Part shown: positions 7,781-15,523 of the stretch, one piece after another
Layout of the letters: every line of letters starts with the position of its first letter
Numbering within the stretch: the first letter of the stretch is position 1
Assembly (NCBI RefSeq): GCF_050874005.1
Contig: NZ_JBNMJV010000025.1
Location: 1-42,686 of the forward strand
From: Huintestinicola sp050874005
Lineage (GTDB): Bacteria > Bacillota > Clostridia > Oscillospirales > Ruminococcaceae
DNA: 42,686 bases
Direction: 5' to 3'
The notes under the pieces: generated by a model
What the model was told of the DNA's origin: nothing
Database searches by the model: none
Seen by the model: only the letters and a program-made list of their open reading frames with translations
Translations under genes and position numbers: made by a program

Positions 7781-8413
7781 ATGAAGCAGGAAGAAAAAAC
7801 AAAGCTCACAAGAGAAAAAATAATCGCCGCCGGGATATGCGAATTTGGCTCAAAGGGATATAAGCAGGCGTCCATAAACAATATCAGCGGCGCAGGTATC
7901 CCTAAGGGGCTTATTTATCACAATTTCCACAGCAAGGACGATCTTTATATCGAATGTCTCAGGATATGCTTTGATGAAATGACCGAAAGGCTTTCCGCAG
8001 ACGAGAGCGCAGGAGATTACAATGCATATTTCAAGGCAAGAGCGGAGTTTTTCGCCGAAAAGAAAAACGAGGCTGCAATGGTTCTTGAAGCCCTGACAGA
8101 CCCTCCCGAAAAGCATAGGGATAAGATATGTGAGATACGGCAGGTCTATGATGAGATGAATACAGAGCGCATACGGGCTATTATTGACAAGGGGCAGCTG
8201 AGATCGGGCGTTGATACGGACAGCGCCGTCAGATATTTTGCTTTAATGCAGGATATGTATAATCTTTACTGCTGCAGAAAGTCGGCAGCCTGTTTCCGCT
8301 CGGATAATCAGTCCCCCGAAGATATGATATTCCTACACGAAAAAAATCTTCCGCAGCTTTTTGAATATATGCTGTACGGCGTTCTGAAAGGAGACGGCTA
8401 TGATAATACTTAA
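7781..8413 (+). CDS. TetR-family repressor, probable regulator of the antiporter
   Basis: 210 residues. The N-terminal helix-turn-helix is typical: TREKIIAAGICEFGSKGYKQ, then ASINNISGAGIPKGLIYHNFHSKDDLY. The all-helical C-terminal ligand domain is unassigned. RBS GGAGG lies upstream of the ATG. The stop overlaps the antiporter start by 14 bases, so the two are coupled and transcribed together from a promoter carrying a palindrome. Autorepression relieved by an unknown ligand is the simplest reading. Confidence 0.9.
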   Translation: MKQEEKTKLTREKIIAAGICEFGSKGYKQASINNISGAGIPKGLIYHNFHSKDDLYIECLRICFDEMTERLSADESAGDYNAYFKARAEFFAEKKNEAAMVLEALTDPPEKHRDKICEIRQVYDEMNTERIRAIIDKGQLRSGVDTDSAVRYFALMQDMYNLYCCRKSAACFRSDNQSPEDMIFLHEKNLPQLFEYMLYGVLKGDGYDNT

Positions 8414-9626
8414 ATGGCTCGGCGCAATAGCAATTGCATTTATTGTGGGAAAGCTTGTCTCAAAGCTGAGACTTCCCTCCATACTTGGCTGGCTTATAAC
8501 GGGAATTGTTTTAGGTCCTCACGCATTTTCGGTAATATCCGAAGAGCTTATGAATATGAGTGCATATCAGACCCTTATACACATTCTCGAATGTGCGGTG
8601 GGTCTTATGATCGGAACAGAACTTGTGTGGAAAAAAATAAAGCGCAGCGGCAGGGCACTTATCGTCACCACCCTTACCCAGTCTTTAGGCACATTTGCCC
8701 TTGTTACCCTTGTGTTTTACATCGTCTTTCTGATTATGGGCGTTCCGACTTATCTCGCCTTTATTTTCGGCGGAATTGCCCTTGCAACGGCGCCTGCTCC
8801 CGCACTTTCCATCGTAAATGAGTTCAAGACAAACGGACCCGTCACAAAAACTCTTATACCAATGGCAGCGCTTGATGATATCGTGGGAGTGGCGGTATTT
8901 TTCACCACCATTTCCATAATAGCCCGTCAGCTGTCGGGGGGAGCAATGCCGATGTATATGATACCCGTTATGATATTCCTGCCCCTCATAATAGGCGCTG
9001 CAGTGGGAATACCCACAGGCTTTCTTCTCAGAAAAACATCGGGAAAATTCTCCTCTCTCGCAGTCCTCATTTTAGGAATACTTGTGACCTCGGTCATAGG
9101 ACTTCTCTGCAACAAATATTTAATGCCCTCACCCGTTCTTAATTTTATGCTTATGGGAATGGCATATTCCGCCGCATTTTCAAATATGATAACGGGCGAA
9201 AAACTTGAGGAAATAACAAAGGATTTTAACCCTATACTCGCCGTATCTATGATAATAGTAATACTGAACCTTGGCGCACCTCTTGACTGGCACGCTATAT
9301 TTAACGCAGGGCTGTTTACATTTATCTACATCGCCGCAAGAGCCGCAGGAAAATATTTCGGAGCAAGTATCGGCGCAAAGATATCCGGCTCGGACGAAAA
9401 TGTCCGGAAATATCTGGGCCTTACCCTGCTTCCCCATTCGGGAGTGTCCCTTGTATTTACGGGCATAGCCGTTTCGGTGCTGTCAGCCTCGGACGACGGG
9501 GGAGTGCAGATAATTCAGGGAACCATTGCCGCCGCCGCTGTTATCAACGAGATAATTGCGGTCATTGCCGCCAAAAAGGGCTTTGAGATGGCAGGGGAAA
9601 TAAAAGGACACAGAGAAGAAACTTGA
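8400..9626 (+). CDS. CPA2-type cation/proton antiporter
   Basis: 408 residues, almost wholly hydrophobic with about 12 membrane segments. GWLITGIVLGPHAFSVI is the first-repeat signature of Na+/H+ exchanger family (KefB/NapA-like) proteins. ALATAPAPALSIVNEF followed by IPMAALDDIVGVAVF carries the paired aspartates of the ion-binding helix. There is no C-terminal TrkA-N nucleotide-binding domain, unlike KefB/KefC. It exchanges Na+ or K+ for H+ across the membrane; the ion is not predictable. The RBS GAAAGGAG lies inside the upstream tetR gene, and translation is coupled to it. Confidence 0.9.
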   Translation: MIILKWLGAIAIAFIVGKLVSKLRLPSILGWLITGIVLGPHAFSVISEELMNMSAYQTLIHILECAVGLMIGTELVWKKIKRSGRALIVTTLTQSLGTFALVTLVFYIVFLIMGVPTYLAFIFGGIALATAPAPALSIVNEFKTNGPVTKTLIPMAALDDIVGVAVFFTTISIIARQLSGGAMPMYMIPVMIFLPLIIGAAVGIPTGFLLRKTSGKFSSLAVLILGILVTSVIGLLCNKYLMPSPVLNFMLMGMAYSAAFSNMITGEKLEEITKDFNPILAVSMIIVILNLGAPLDWHAIFNAGLFTFIYIAARAAGKYFGASIGAKISGSDENVRKYLGLTLLPHSGVSLVFTGIAVSVLSASDDGGVQIIQGTIAAAAVINEIIAVIAAKKGFEMAGEIKGHREET

Positions 9627-9669
9627 TCTTCTTCGAAGCTTGATCTTCTTCGAAGCTCGTTCTTCTCTG
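9611..9669. repeat. Tandem 17-base repeat inside a long hairpin
   Basis: CTTGATCTTCTTCGAAG occurs twice head to tail (9622-9638, 9639-9655), with a third partial copy after it. The block is closed by CAGAGAAGAA (9611-9620) and TTCTTCTCTG (9660-9669), which pair perfectly. It overlaps the antiporter stop codon. Confidence 0.65.
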
Positions 9670-9675
9670 CGCCTG

Positions 9676-9711
9676 TCAGCTGTGATAGTAAAGGCTTCAC
9701 GGCTGATTTTT
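9676..9711 (+). terminator. Terminator after the antiporter
   Basis: TCAGCTGTGA (9676-9685) pairs with TCACGGCTGA (9697-9706) with one mismatch, followed by TTTTTATT. Confidence 0.7.
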
Positions 9712-10339
9712 ATTGTTCGCTTTCGGCATTGTCCTCTTTATGAGCAGGCATATCCGCCGCCTTTACCGAAGCGGCTGTTCCGTCCTCGTTAAGCTCTGCG
9801 GTTATCATATCTCCGACGGAAATGCTTTCCGTATCCATAACCGTGCTGTCGGTAATGGTAAATGTGACAGTCTCGCCCTCGGGACGCTCACCGTCAAAAT
9901 TTTTATCTCCCTTTTCGGGCATAGCAGGGGGGTCGCCATCGGGCTTCTCGCCGCTTTCGGGCAAACTTCCGTCCTCGGGCACAGCAGGGGGGTCACCCTC
10001 GGGTCTGTCACCTTTTTCGGGCATTTCTCCTTCCGAGGAAGGAGCATTTCCATCGGGTCTGCCGCCGCCGAATCCTCTTCCGCCCGACATTTTCTCTCCC
10101 GTTATAACATCACCGTCCACAGCGGTCACACGGATAATATCTCCCTTGAACTCTCTTTTTTCTTCTGTCGGGGGAGCATTTTCCGTATCGTTATTATGTA
10201 CCGTCTCCGCTTCTGTTTCGGAAGCAGTTTCTGTATTGGCTGATGTTTCCGTCACGGTCTCAGCCGCAGGGGTATTTTCCGCACTTCCGCAGGCGGTAAG
10301 CGCAAGCACGCAGGCAAGAGCGCATAAAATTTTTTTCAT
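9710..10339 (-). CDS. Acidic proline/glycine-rich lipoprotein
   Basis: 209 residues from the ATG at 10339, chosen because AAAGGTGA lies 5 bases upstream; a GTG nine bases earlier is possible. A lipoprotein signal (MKKILCALACVLALTAC, Cys17) is followed by a Thr/Glu-rich spacer. Then comes a beta-type segment (IIRVTAVDGDVITGEKM), a central low-complexity block with 'GDPPA(V/M)P' units, and a second beta-type segment (TFTITDSTVMDTESISVGD). The split beta segments resemble the DUF5666-like proteins I know from clostridia. Function is unknown; it is presumably anchored outside the membrane. Confidence 0.75.
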   Translation of the reverse strand: MKKILCALACVLALTACGSAENTPAAETVTETSANTETASETEAETVHNNDTENAPPTEEKREFKGDIIRVTAVDGDVITGEKMSGGRGFGGGRPDGNAPSSEGEMPEKGDRPEGDPPAVPEDGSLPESGEKPDGDPPAMPEKGDKNFDGERPEGETVTFTITDSTVMDTESISVGDMITAELNEDGTAASVKAADMPAHKEDNAESEQ

Positions 10340-10348
10340 AAAAGTCAC

Positions 10349-10436
10349 CTTTCTTTTCAGATTTTGTAATGAAATTATACTAAGCTTATCTTAAAGCAGT
10401 CTTAATTTTTTTGTTTCCAAAAAAGGAGAATTTTTT
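10349..10436. promoter_or_regulatory. Divergent intergenic region, candidate -10 for the lipoprotein
   Basis: On the minus strand TATAAT lies at 10379-10374, about 35 bases before the lipoprotein start. No good -35 box is seen, and I see no clear promoter for the plus-strand gene here. Confidence 0.3.
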
Positions 10437-11993
10437 ATGTATACAGCTACACCCGAACAGATGAAAACAGCGGAGGCAAACGCCGTTTCAAAGGGAACCA
10501 CATATTTACAGCTTATGGAAAATGCAGGAGCCGCCGCTGCAGATGAAATATTAAAGCGCATACCTGATATTTCGGGCAAAAAGGCTCTCATACTCTGCGG
10601 AAAGGGAAACAACGGCGGAGACGGCTTTGTTATTGCAAGGATCTTAAACGAAAGAAGAGCCGTTGTCACCGTGTCCCTTGCCGCAGAGCTGCCCTGCAAG
10701 GGAATTGCTTTCGAGGAATATTCAAAAATAACGTCCGTTAATGATATTACAATTCTTCCTCTTTCCGAGACTGACCTGTCCGCAGAATATGATATCATAG
10801 CCGACTCAGTTTTCGGAACGGGCTTTCACGGTGAACTGCCCGAAAACATATCAAATACAATGAAGCGGTTATCCGTTTCAAATGCATTTAAAATAGCCGT
10901 TGATATCCCATCGGGAGCTGACAGCATAAGCGGAAAATGCTCCGAGGGTACCCTTTGCTGTGATGTGACCGTTACATTCGGCACAGTCAAAACGGGAATG
11001 TTACATTCTCCCGCAAAAAAGCTTTGCGGCGAGATAGTGACCGCCCCTATCGGCATTGACGGGGAATGCTTTGAGAGCATTGAGGGCATTTGCGAGCTTA
11101 TGGATATGAGCCTTGCGGCAAAGGCAGTCCCCATAAGAGGTGAGCAGGATCACAAAGGCAATTTCGGAAAGCTCCTTATTATCGCAGGCAGCGAGGGAAT
11201 GAGCGGAGCTGCAGCAATGAACGTCTCGGGAGCGCTCAGAAGCGGCGCAGGACTTGTTCGGCTTGCCTCCGTTCCCGATGTTATTGACCGTACAGCCTCG
11301 GGAATTTACGAGTGTACATTCTGTAAGCTTGCCCCCACTCCAGGCGGCTATATTTCGGCGGATAATATACCAAAGCTTCTTTCCGAGGCGGAAAAAATGA
11401 CCTGCATATCCATAGGCAGCGGAATGGGAGCAACAAGTGACACCACACTCATACTTCAAAATATAGTAAAGCTGTGCGGCGAAAAAAATATTCCCCTTAT
11501 CATTGACGCAGATGGTCTAAACTGTCTTGCAGGCTGCATAGATATTATCAGGAACGCAGAGAAGGCTGTCCTCACACCCCACCCTGCAGAGCTGGGGCGG
11601 CTGCTTGGCATATCTTCTGCCGAAGTCCTGGCGGACAGGCAGGGAGCCGCAATGCGCCTTGCAGAGCTTACGGGAGCGGTGGTATGCGCTAAGGGTTATC
11701 CCACCTATATCGTCTCACCCGAGGGAAAAGTCAGAGTTTCATATACGGGCAACGGCGGACTTTCACGGGGCGGCAGCGGAGATGTGCTCACCGGAATAAT
11801 TTCGGGCCTTGTTACCGCAAACAGCAAGGGCATTTTCGAGGACAAAAACCTTCTTTTTGAAGCAGCCTGTGCAGGAGTTTACATTTTCGGACTGGCAGCA
11901 GACGCTGCAGCAGATAAGCTTTCTATGACGGGAATGCTCCCCACAGACGTCATAAAAATGCTGCCCGAAGTATACAAAAAGCTTGGCAGATAA
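10437..11993 (+). CDS. nnr: Bifunctional NAD(P)HX epimerase / ADP-dependent NAD(P)HX dehydratase
   Basis: 518 residues. Residues 1-210 form the YjeF_N epimerase domain (ENAGAAAADEI, CGKGNNGGDGFV at 54-65, AVDIPSGADS). Residues about 225-515 form the ribokinase-like dehydratase domain (GKLLIIAGSEGMSGAA, VLTPHPAELGRLLG, GGLSRGGSGDVLTG). Together they repair hydrated NADH and NADPH: the epimerase interconverts the R and S hydrates and the dehydratase removes water from the S form. RBS AAAGGAG precedes the ATG. The length matches the fused YjeF family, and no key motif is missing. Confidence 0.95.
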   Translation: MYTATPEQMKTAEANAVSKGTTYLQLMENAGAAAADEILKRIPDISGKKALILCGKGNNGGDGFVIARILNERRAVVTVSLAAELPCKGIAFEEYSKITSVNDITILPLSETDLSAEYDIIADSVFGTGFHGELPENISNTMKRLSVSNAFKIAVDIPSGADSISGKCSEGTLCCDVTVTFGTVKTGMLHSPAKKLCGEIVTAPIGIDGECFESIEGICELMDMSLAAKAVPIRGEQDHKGNFGKLLIIAGSEGMSGAAAMNVSGALRSGAGLVRLASVPDVIDRTASGIYECTFCKLAPTPGGYISADNIPKLLSEAEKMTCISIGSGMGATSDTTLILQNIVKLCGEKNIPLIIDADGLNCLAGCIDIIRNAEKAVLTPHPAELGRLLGISSAEVLADRQGAAMRLAELTGAVVCAKGYPTYIVSPEGKVRVSYTGNGGLSRGGSGDVLTGIISGLVTANSKGIFEDKNLLFEAACAGVYIFGLAADAAADKLSMTGMLPTDVIKMLPEVYKKLGR

Positions 11994-12044
11994 ACCGTAA
12001 TGCGTTCCGAAAAATATCTGTTATCAGATGAAAGGAACGTATTT

Positions 12045-12824
12045 ATGAAGCACAGCTTTCTTAAAATTTTCACACCAATTATAATTGCCGCAGGAATTTC
12101 CGCCTGCTCGGTCTCAGACCTTGCCCCCTCACCTCAGCCGAAGCTTGACGGGGGATTTACCTGTGAATGTACCGTTACAGCGGGCATAATTCCTCCGGGC
12201 AGCGACAGCAGCGAGGAGACGGAATTTGCATTTTCGGGCAATTTAAAACGGCTCGGGGCAGGCTTCTGGGAGCTTGAAATATCCTCGCCCGAAACCATAT
12301 CGGGAATGAAGATGACCTCCTGCGACGGAGATCTTTCCTCATCTCTCGGAGAGTTATCCTTTGACCTTGCACCCGAAGATGTGCCGCAGAAATCGCCTGT
12401 TTACGCCCTTTTTACGGCTATTGACAATATGTCCGCAGCCTTTGAGAACGGAGCGGAGCTTACCTCGGGAAATGAGGGCGGCTGGGTGTACACCTCAGAC
12501 GGCGTAAGCGCAGTATTTGACGGCAATGGCGTTATTACCTCCCTTGCGCTTGCCTCCCCGAAAATGACCGCACAGTTTACGAACTTTACCGAGACCGAAA
12601 CGGCTATTGAAACGCCCTCCGAAAGCGAAACGACCTCCGCACCTCTTGCAACGATCCCCGAGACTGTTTCGGAATCCACCGTTACATCGGCAATATCCGA
12701 AACCTCTGCACCGCCCATCATCACAACAGTAAGCTCCGAAACATCATTATCCGAAACCACAGCATCGGAAACAACCGCACCTCAGACCGAGAATACAACA
12801 GTTCCCACAACAACAATGGAATAA
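12045..12824 (+). CDS. Lipoprotein with Ser/Thr-rich tail
   Basis: 259 residues from the ATG at 12045 (AAAGGAACG upstream); an in-frame ATG at 12000 would bury the signal peptide. The signal MKHSFLKIFTPIIIAAGISAC gives Cys21 as the lipidation site. Residues about 35-180 resemble a small beta-rich extracytoplasmic domain (FTCECTVTAG, GFWELEISSPETISGMKM), similar in style to clostridial lipoproteins of unknown function. Residues about 180-259 are a Ser/Thr/Glu low-complexity tail with repeated 'SETT' units. It follows nnr by 51 bases and may be cotranscribed with it. Confidence 0.75.
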   Translation: MKHSFLKIFTPIIIAAGISACSVSDLAPSPQPKLDGGFTCECTVTAGIIPPGSDSSEETEFAFSGNLKRLGAGFWELEISSPETISGMKMTSCDGDLSSSLGELSFDLAPEDVPQKSPVYALFTAIDNMSAAFENGAELTSGNEGGWVYTSDGVSAVFDGNGVITSLALASPKMTAQFTNFTETETAIETPSESETTSAPLATIPETVSESTVTSAISETSAPPIITTVSSETSLSETTASETTAPQTENTTVPTTTME

Positions 12825-12831
12825 TAACAGC

Positions 12832-12872
12832 AATGCCCTTGAAGCTTTTGAGTATGGTTCAAGGGCATTAAA
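12832..12872. terminator. Convergent terminator between lipoprotein gene and gpr
   Basis: AATGCCCTTGAA (12832-12843) pairs perfectly with TTCAAGGGCATT (12858-12869) around a 14-base loop. There is no long T-run. Confidence 0.7.
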
Positions 12873-12873
12873 A

Positions 12874-12889
12874 TGTTCCACGTGGAACA
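12874..12889. promoter_or_regulatory. parS-like ParB/Spo0J site
   Basis: Third perfect TGTTCCACGTGGAACA, again in a convergent intergenic gap, touching the 3' end of gpr. Confidence 0.7.
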
Positions 12890-12890
12890 A

Positions 12891-13760
12891 TCACATCAGC
12901 GACAAAATATCCTCGTCGGAAAGCTGAGGCTGAGCCGCACGGTTAATTGCAAAGGCAAGCAGATGAGCCGAGCGGTCTATCATCTTGTCAATGTCACGGG
13001 GAGTGACCATCATATTCGGCAGGTGCTTGTCGGGAGGCGCCCCTGTAATGCTGTGAACGATGCTGTGCATATCCACCACCGTAGGTACGCCCACCGCAAT
13101 AACGGGAATGCCGAGAGTTTCGAGGGAAAGCTCCTTGCGGCGGTTCTGCACTCCCGCACCGGGGGAAATGCCGCTGTCCGAAAGCTGAATGGTGGTTCCG
13201 AGACGGGAGATGTCCATACAGGCAAGTGCGTCAATTGCAATAACGCAGGTGGGCTTTATCTTCTCGCACACCGCCCTCACAAGCTCCGAGGACTCAATTC
13301 CCGTCTGCCCCATAACGCCTGTTGACAGAACGGAGACCATATTCAGGTCAAGCTCTGCAAGCTCCGCCCCCACATTATCCCCTGCAATGTGACGGGTGGC
13401 GATGACCCTCTGAGCCGTTTTCGGACCAAGTGCGTCGGGGGTAATGCTCTCGTTTCCGATGCCTGCCACAAGGATATGCCGCTTGTCGGGAATAAGCTCA
13501 TTGAGCTCATTGGCAATGTTCTGAGACTGCTCCGCAAAATCCTCGGGGTGAGCGGAAAGACGGTCGGTCTCGATTGTGATGTATCTGCCCTTTGGCTTGC
13601 CAATTTTCATTCCTGCGCTGTCATCGGTCACGATTATCTCGGTTATCTCGCAAACGCTGCTTTTTCTGATACGCCGCTTTATCCCTTTGGGGAGCTTGTC
13701 CGCATCGGGGTCGAACATCTCCACCGCAAGATCTGTCCTTGAATATTTTGAACTGCTCAT
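12891..13760 (-). CDS. gpr: Spore germination protease GPR
   Basis: 289 residues. It is the aspartic-type endopeptidase that degrades small acid-soluble spore proteins when spores germinate. The N-terminal RTDLAVEM is the propeptide processing region, itself like the SASP cleavage site. ILVAGIGNESITPDALGPKTAQRV and IAIDALACMDISRLGTTIQLSDSGISPGAGVQN are the core signatures, with the proposed catalytic aspartates. The length is a little below the Bacillus enzyme. It is divergent from rpsT, an arrangement conserved in Firmicutes, and shows the host makes spores. I see no certain sigma-G promoter upstream. Confidence 0.95.
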   Translation of the reverse strand: MSSSKYSRTDLAVEMFDPDADKLPKGIKRRIRKSSVCEITEIIVTDDSAGMKIGKPKGRYITIETDRLSAHPEDFAEQSQNIANELNELIPDKRHILVAGIGNESITPDALGPKTAQRVIATRHIAGDNVGAELAELDLNMVSVLSTGVMGQTGIESSELVRAVCEKIKPTCVIAIDALACMDISRLGTTIQLSDSGISPGAGVQNRRKELSLETLGIPVIAVGVPTVVDMHSIVHSITGAPPDKHLPNMMVTPRDIDKMIDRSAHLLAFAINRAAQPQLSDEDILSLM

Positions 13761-13855
13761 TTCTTTTACCTGCTTTCCTTATATGTAGTGTTAATATGTG
13801 CATAATAACTAAAAATAATTCCGATAAATATAAGAAAATTTTACACATATGGATA

Positions 13856-13884
13856 TTGAAAATATGTCATACCAATGGTATAAT
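13856..13884 (+). promoter_or_regulatory. Promoter of rpsT
   Basis: TTGAAA (13856-13861), 17-base spacer, TATAAT (13879-13884). Confidence 0.8.
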
Positions 13885-13890
13885 ATTATT

Positions 13891-14068
13891 ATGTCTGAAA
13901 ATGCTCGGGCCGACAAGTGGGCGTTTTCCGCAGGATTTGAAAGCGTGATCTCAAGGGAACGAAGTCATTACGCTCCTCAAAAGCCAACACCGTGTCTATG
14001 GCTTTTATTCACACACGATCCGATATAATAAATAAACTAACACGAACAATTTTTTGGAGGTAATGATT
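13891..14068 (+). promoter_or_regulatory. Long structured leader of rpsT
   Basis: From the expected start near 13891 to the ATG there are about 178 nt. AGCGTGAT near 13943 can pair with the GTCATTACGCT that ends near 13974. S20 genes in other bacteria are autoregulated through their leaders; here that is inference. Confidence 0.4.
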
Positions 14069-14311
14069 ATGCCTAATATTAAGTCCGCTAAGAAGAGAGT
14101 AAAGGTTATCGCAGCAAAGACCCTCAGAAACAAGATGATCAAGTCCAACCTCAAGACTGTTATCAAGTCTGCTGACGCTGAGAAGTCCCCCGAGGCTATC
14201 AAGCTCGCTATCAAGAAGGTTGACCAGGCTTGCGCAAAGGGCATTATGCACAAGAACAAGGCTGCAAGAAAGAAGAGCCAGCTCGCTAAGAAGCTCAACG
14301 CTGCTCAGTAA
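14069..14311 (+). CDS. rpsT: 30S ribosomal protein S20
   Basis: 80 residues from the ATG at 14069, which follows TTTTTGGAGG; a TTG five codons earlier lies inside the ribosome site. MPNIKSAKKRVKV is the invariant S20 start, and the protein is a Lys/Ala-rich three-helix bundle (MHKNKAARKKSQLAKKL) that binds 16S rRNA in the small-subunit body. Codon use is strongly biased, as expected for a ribosomal gene. Confidence 0.97.
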   Translation: MPNIKSAKKRVKVIAAKTLRNKMIKSNLKTVIKSADAEKSPEAIKLAIKKVDQACAKGIMHKNKAARKKSQLAKKLNAAQ

Positions 14312-14327
14312 TTATCGCAAATACTTC

Positions 14328-14360
14328 AAGCCGCTCTGTGAAAGCAGGGCGGCTTTTCCG
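14328..14360 (+). terminator. Terminator of rpsT
   Basis: AAGCCGCTCTG pairs with CAGGGCGGCTT (one G-U) around TGAAAG, followed by TTCCG. Confidence 0.8.
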
Positions 14361-14426
14361 TTAATATAAATTTAACACATTCTCGGAGTAACTGCGATAT
14401 AATAAAGATGACGGGGAGTGATCGAA

Positions 14427-15464
14427 ATGCCGACAGAAAACACCTTTGCATCAGAAGCCGTAGCCATAGGGGGATATAACAACGCCTGCGACCGTGCCTG
14501 CAAAAAGGTGCTTGCGCTTAAGGAAATTGCTTCACGCATATTAAAAGGCGTAGCATACGAGTATCGTGACTGTACCATTGATGAAGTTATCAGGTACATA
14601 AGCGATATCGAGATAAGCGATACTCCCGTAGACGTTGATGTCCTGCCGCCGGTGGTGCATACGGATAACAGCAAGGACACCACCGCATCTGAGGGCGCAC
14701 GCTTTTTCGATATCCGTTTCACCGCTAAAGCCCCGGGAAGAAACGGGCAGACAATTGAGCTTATCATAAACATCGAAGCCCAGAAAAACTATGACCCGGG
14801 ATATTCGCTTCTTAAAAGGGGCATCTACTACTGCAGCAGGCTTATTTCCTCACAGTATGGGCAGGTGTTCTCAGGCTCGGATTACGACAGGCTGAGAAAG
14901 GTCTACTCGGTGTGGATATGCACCGATCCCGATGAGGCTCACAGAAACACCATTACCGAATATTCTCTTTCTCCAAAGCAGCATTACGGCGATATCCGCT
15001 TCAAGTCGGAGGAGGACAGGGAATGTGAGAGACAGAATTATGATATGATATCCCTTGTAATGATCTGTCTCGATAATTTCAGAAACGGAGTAAGCTCGGA
15101 AAACAGTCTTATAAAGCTTCTTTCTGTGCTTCTTTCACCGAAAATTGAAATCGGCGCAAAAAAGATGATCTTACAAAGCGATTACGATATTAAGATGACC
15201 CGAGAGGTCAATGAGGAGGTTCAGGGTATGTGCAATATCAGTCAGGGATTTATTGAGATGGGCATTGAAGAGGGCAGAGAGTTGGGCAGAGAGTTGGGCA
15301 GAGTAGAAGGCATTGAGCAGGGCATTGAAATTGGCGGTGAACGCAATATGATAAATATCATTTCCACAATGTCCAATGACGGCAGAACCGACAAAGAGAT
15401 CTCCGAGATACTTCACATTCCCGAGGAACAGGTTAAAAAGCTCAAAGAAAAGATAAACAAATAA
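14427..15464 (+). CDS. Rpn/PDDEXK_2-family putative nuclease
   Basis: 345 residues from the ATG at 14427, which has GGGGAG eight bases upstream; a GTG at 14418 overlaps that site. The PD-(D/E)xK core is visible as FFDIRF (D95) and ELIINIEAQKN (E117, Q119), then a helical region with YYCSRLISSQYG. The C-terminal third has the Glu/Gly repeat typical of this family (GIEEGRELGRELGRVEG) and a short helix ending DKEISEILHIPEEQVKKL. Rpn proteins are annotated as transposase-like but in E. coli act as recombination-promoting DNases. No terminal inverted repeats surround this gene, so it is not a recognisable IS. Confidence 0.85.
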   Translation: MPTENTFASEAVAIGGYNNACDRACKKVLALKEIASRILKGVAYEYRDCTIDEVIRYISDIEISDTPVDVDVLPPVVHTDNSKDTTASEGARFFDIRFTAKAPGRNGQTIELIINIEAQKNYDPGYSLLKRGIYYCSRLISSQYGQVFSGSDYDRLRKVYSVWICTDPDEAHRNTITEYSLSPKQHYGDIRFKSEEDRECERQNYDMISLVMICLDNFRNGVSSENSLIKLLSVLLSPKIEIGAKKMILQSDYDIKMTREVNEEVQGMCNISQGFIEMGIEEGRELGRELGRVEGIEQGIEIGGERNMINIISTMSNDGRTDKEISEILHIPEEQVKKLKEKINK

Positions 15465-15466
15465 AA

Positions 15467-15516
15467 AAAGCGGCAGAGAATTTCGCACCGATACGAGATC
15501 CTCTGCCGTTTATTTT
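15467..15516. terminator. Convergent terminator between nuclease and anti-sigma genes
   Basis: AGCGGCAGAG pairs with CTCTGCCGTT around about 20 bases, with A-runs on the left and TTTATTTTT on the right. Confidence 0.75.
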
Positions 15517-15523
15517 TATGCTG

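Noticed and set aside
9611..9669. CRISPR array
   Set aside because: Two direct copies without spacers inside a hairpin; no cas genes in the window.
14427..15464. Insertion sequence around the Rpn-like gene
   Set aside because: No terminal inverted repeats or target duplication are visible next to the gene.
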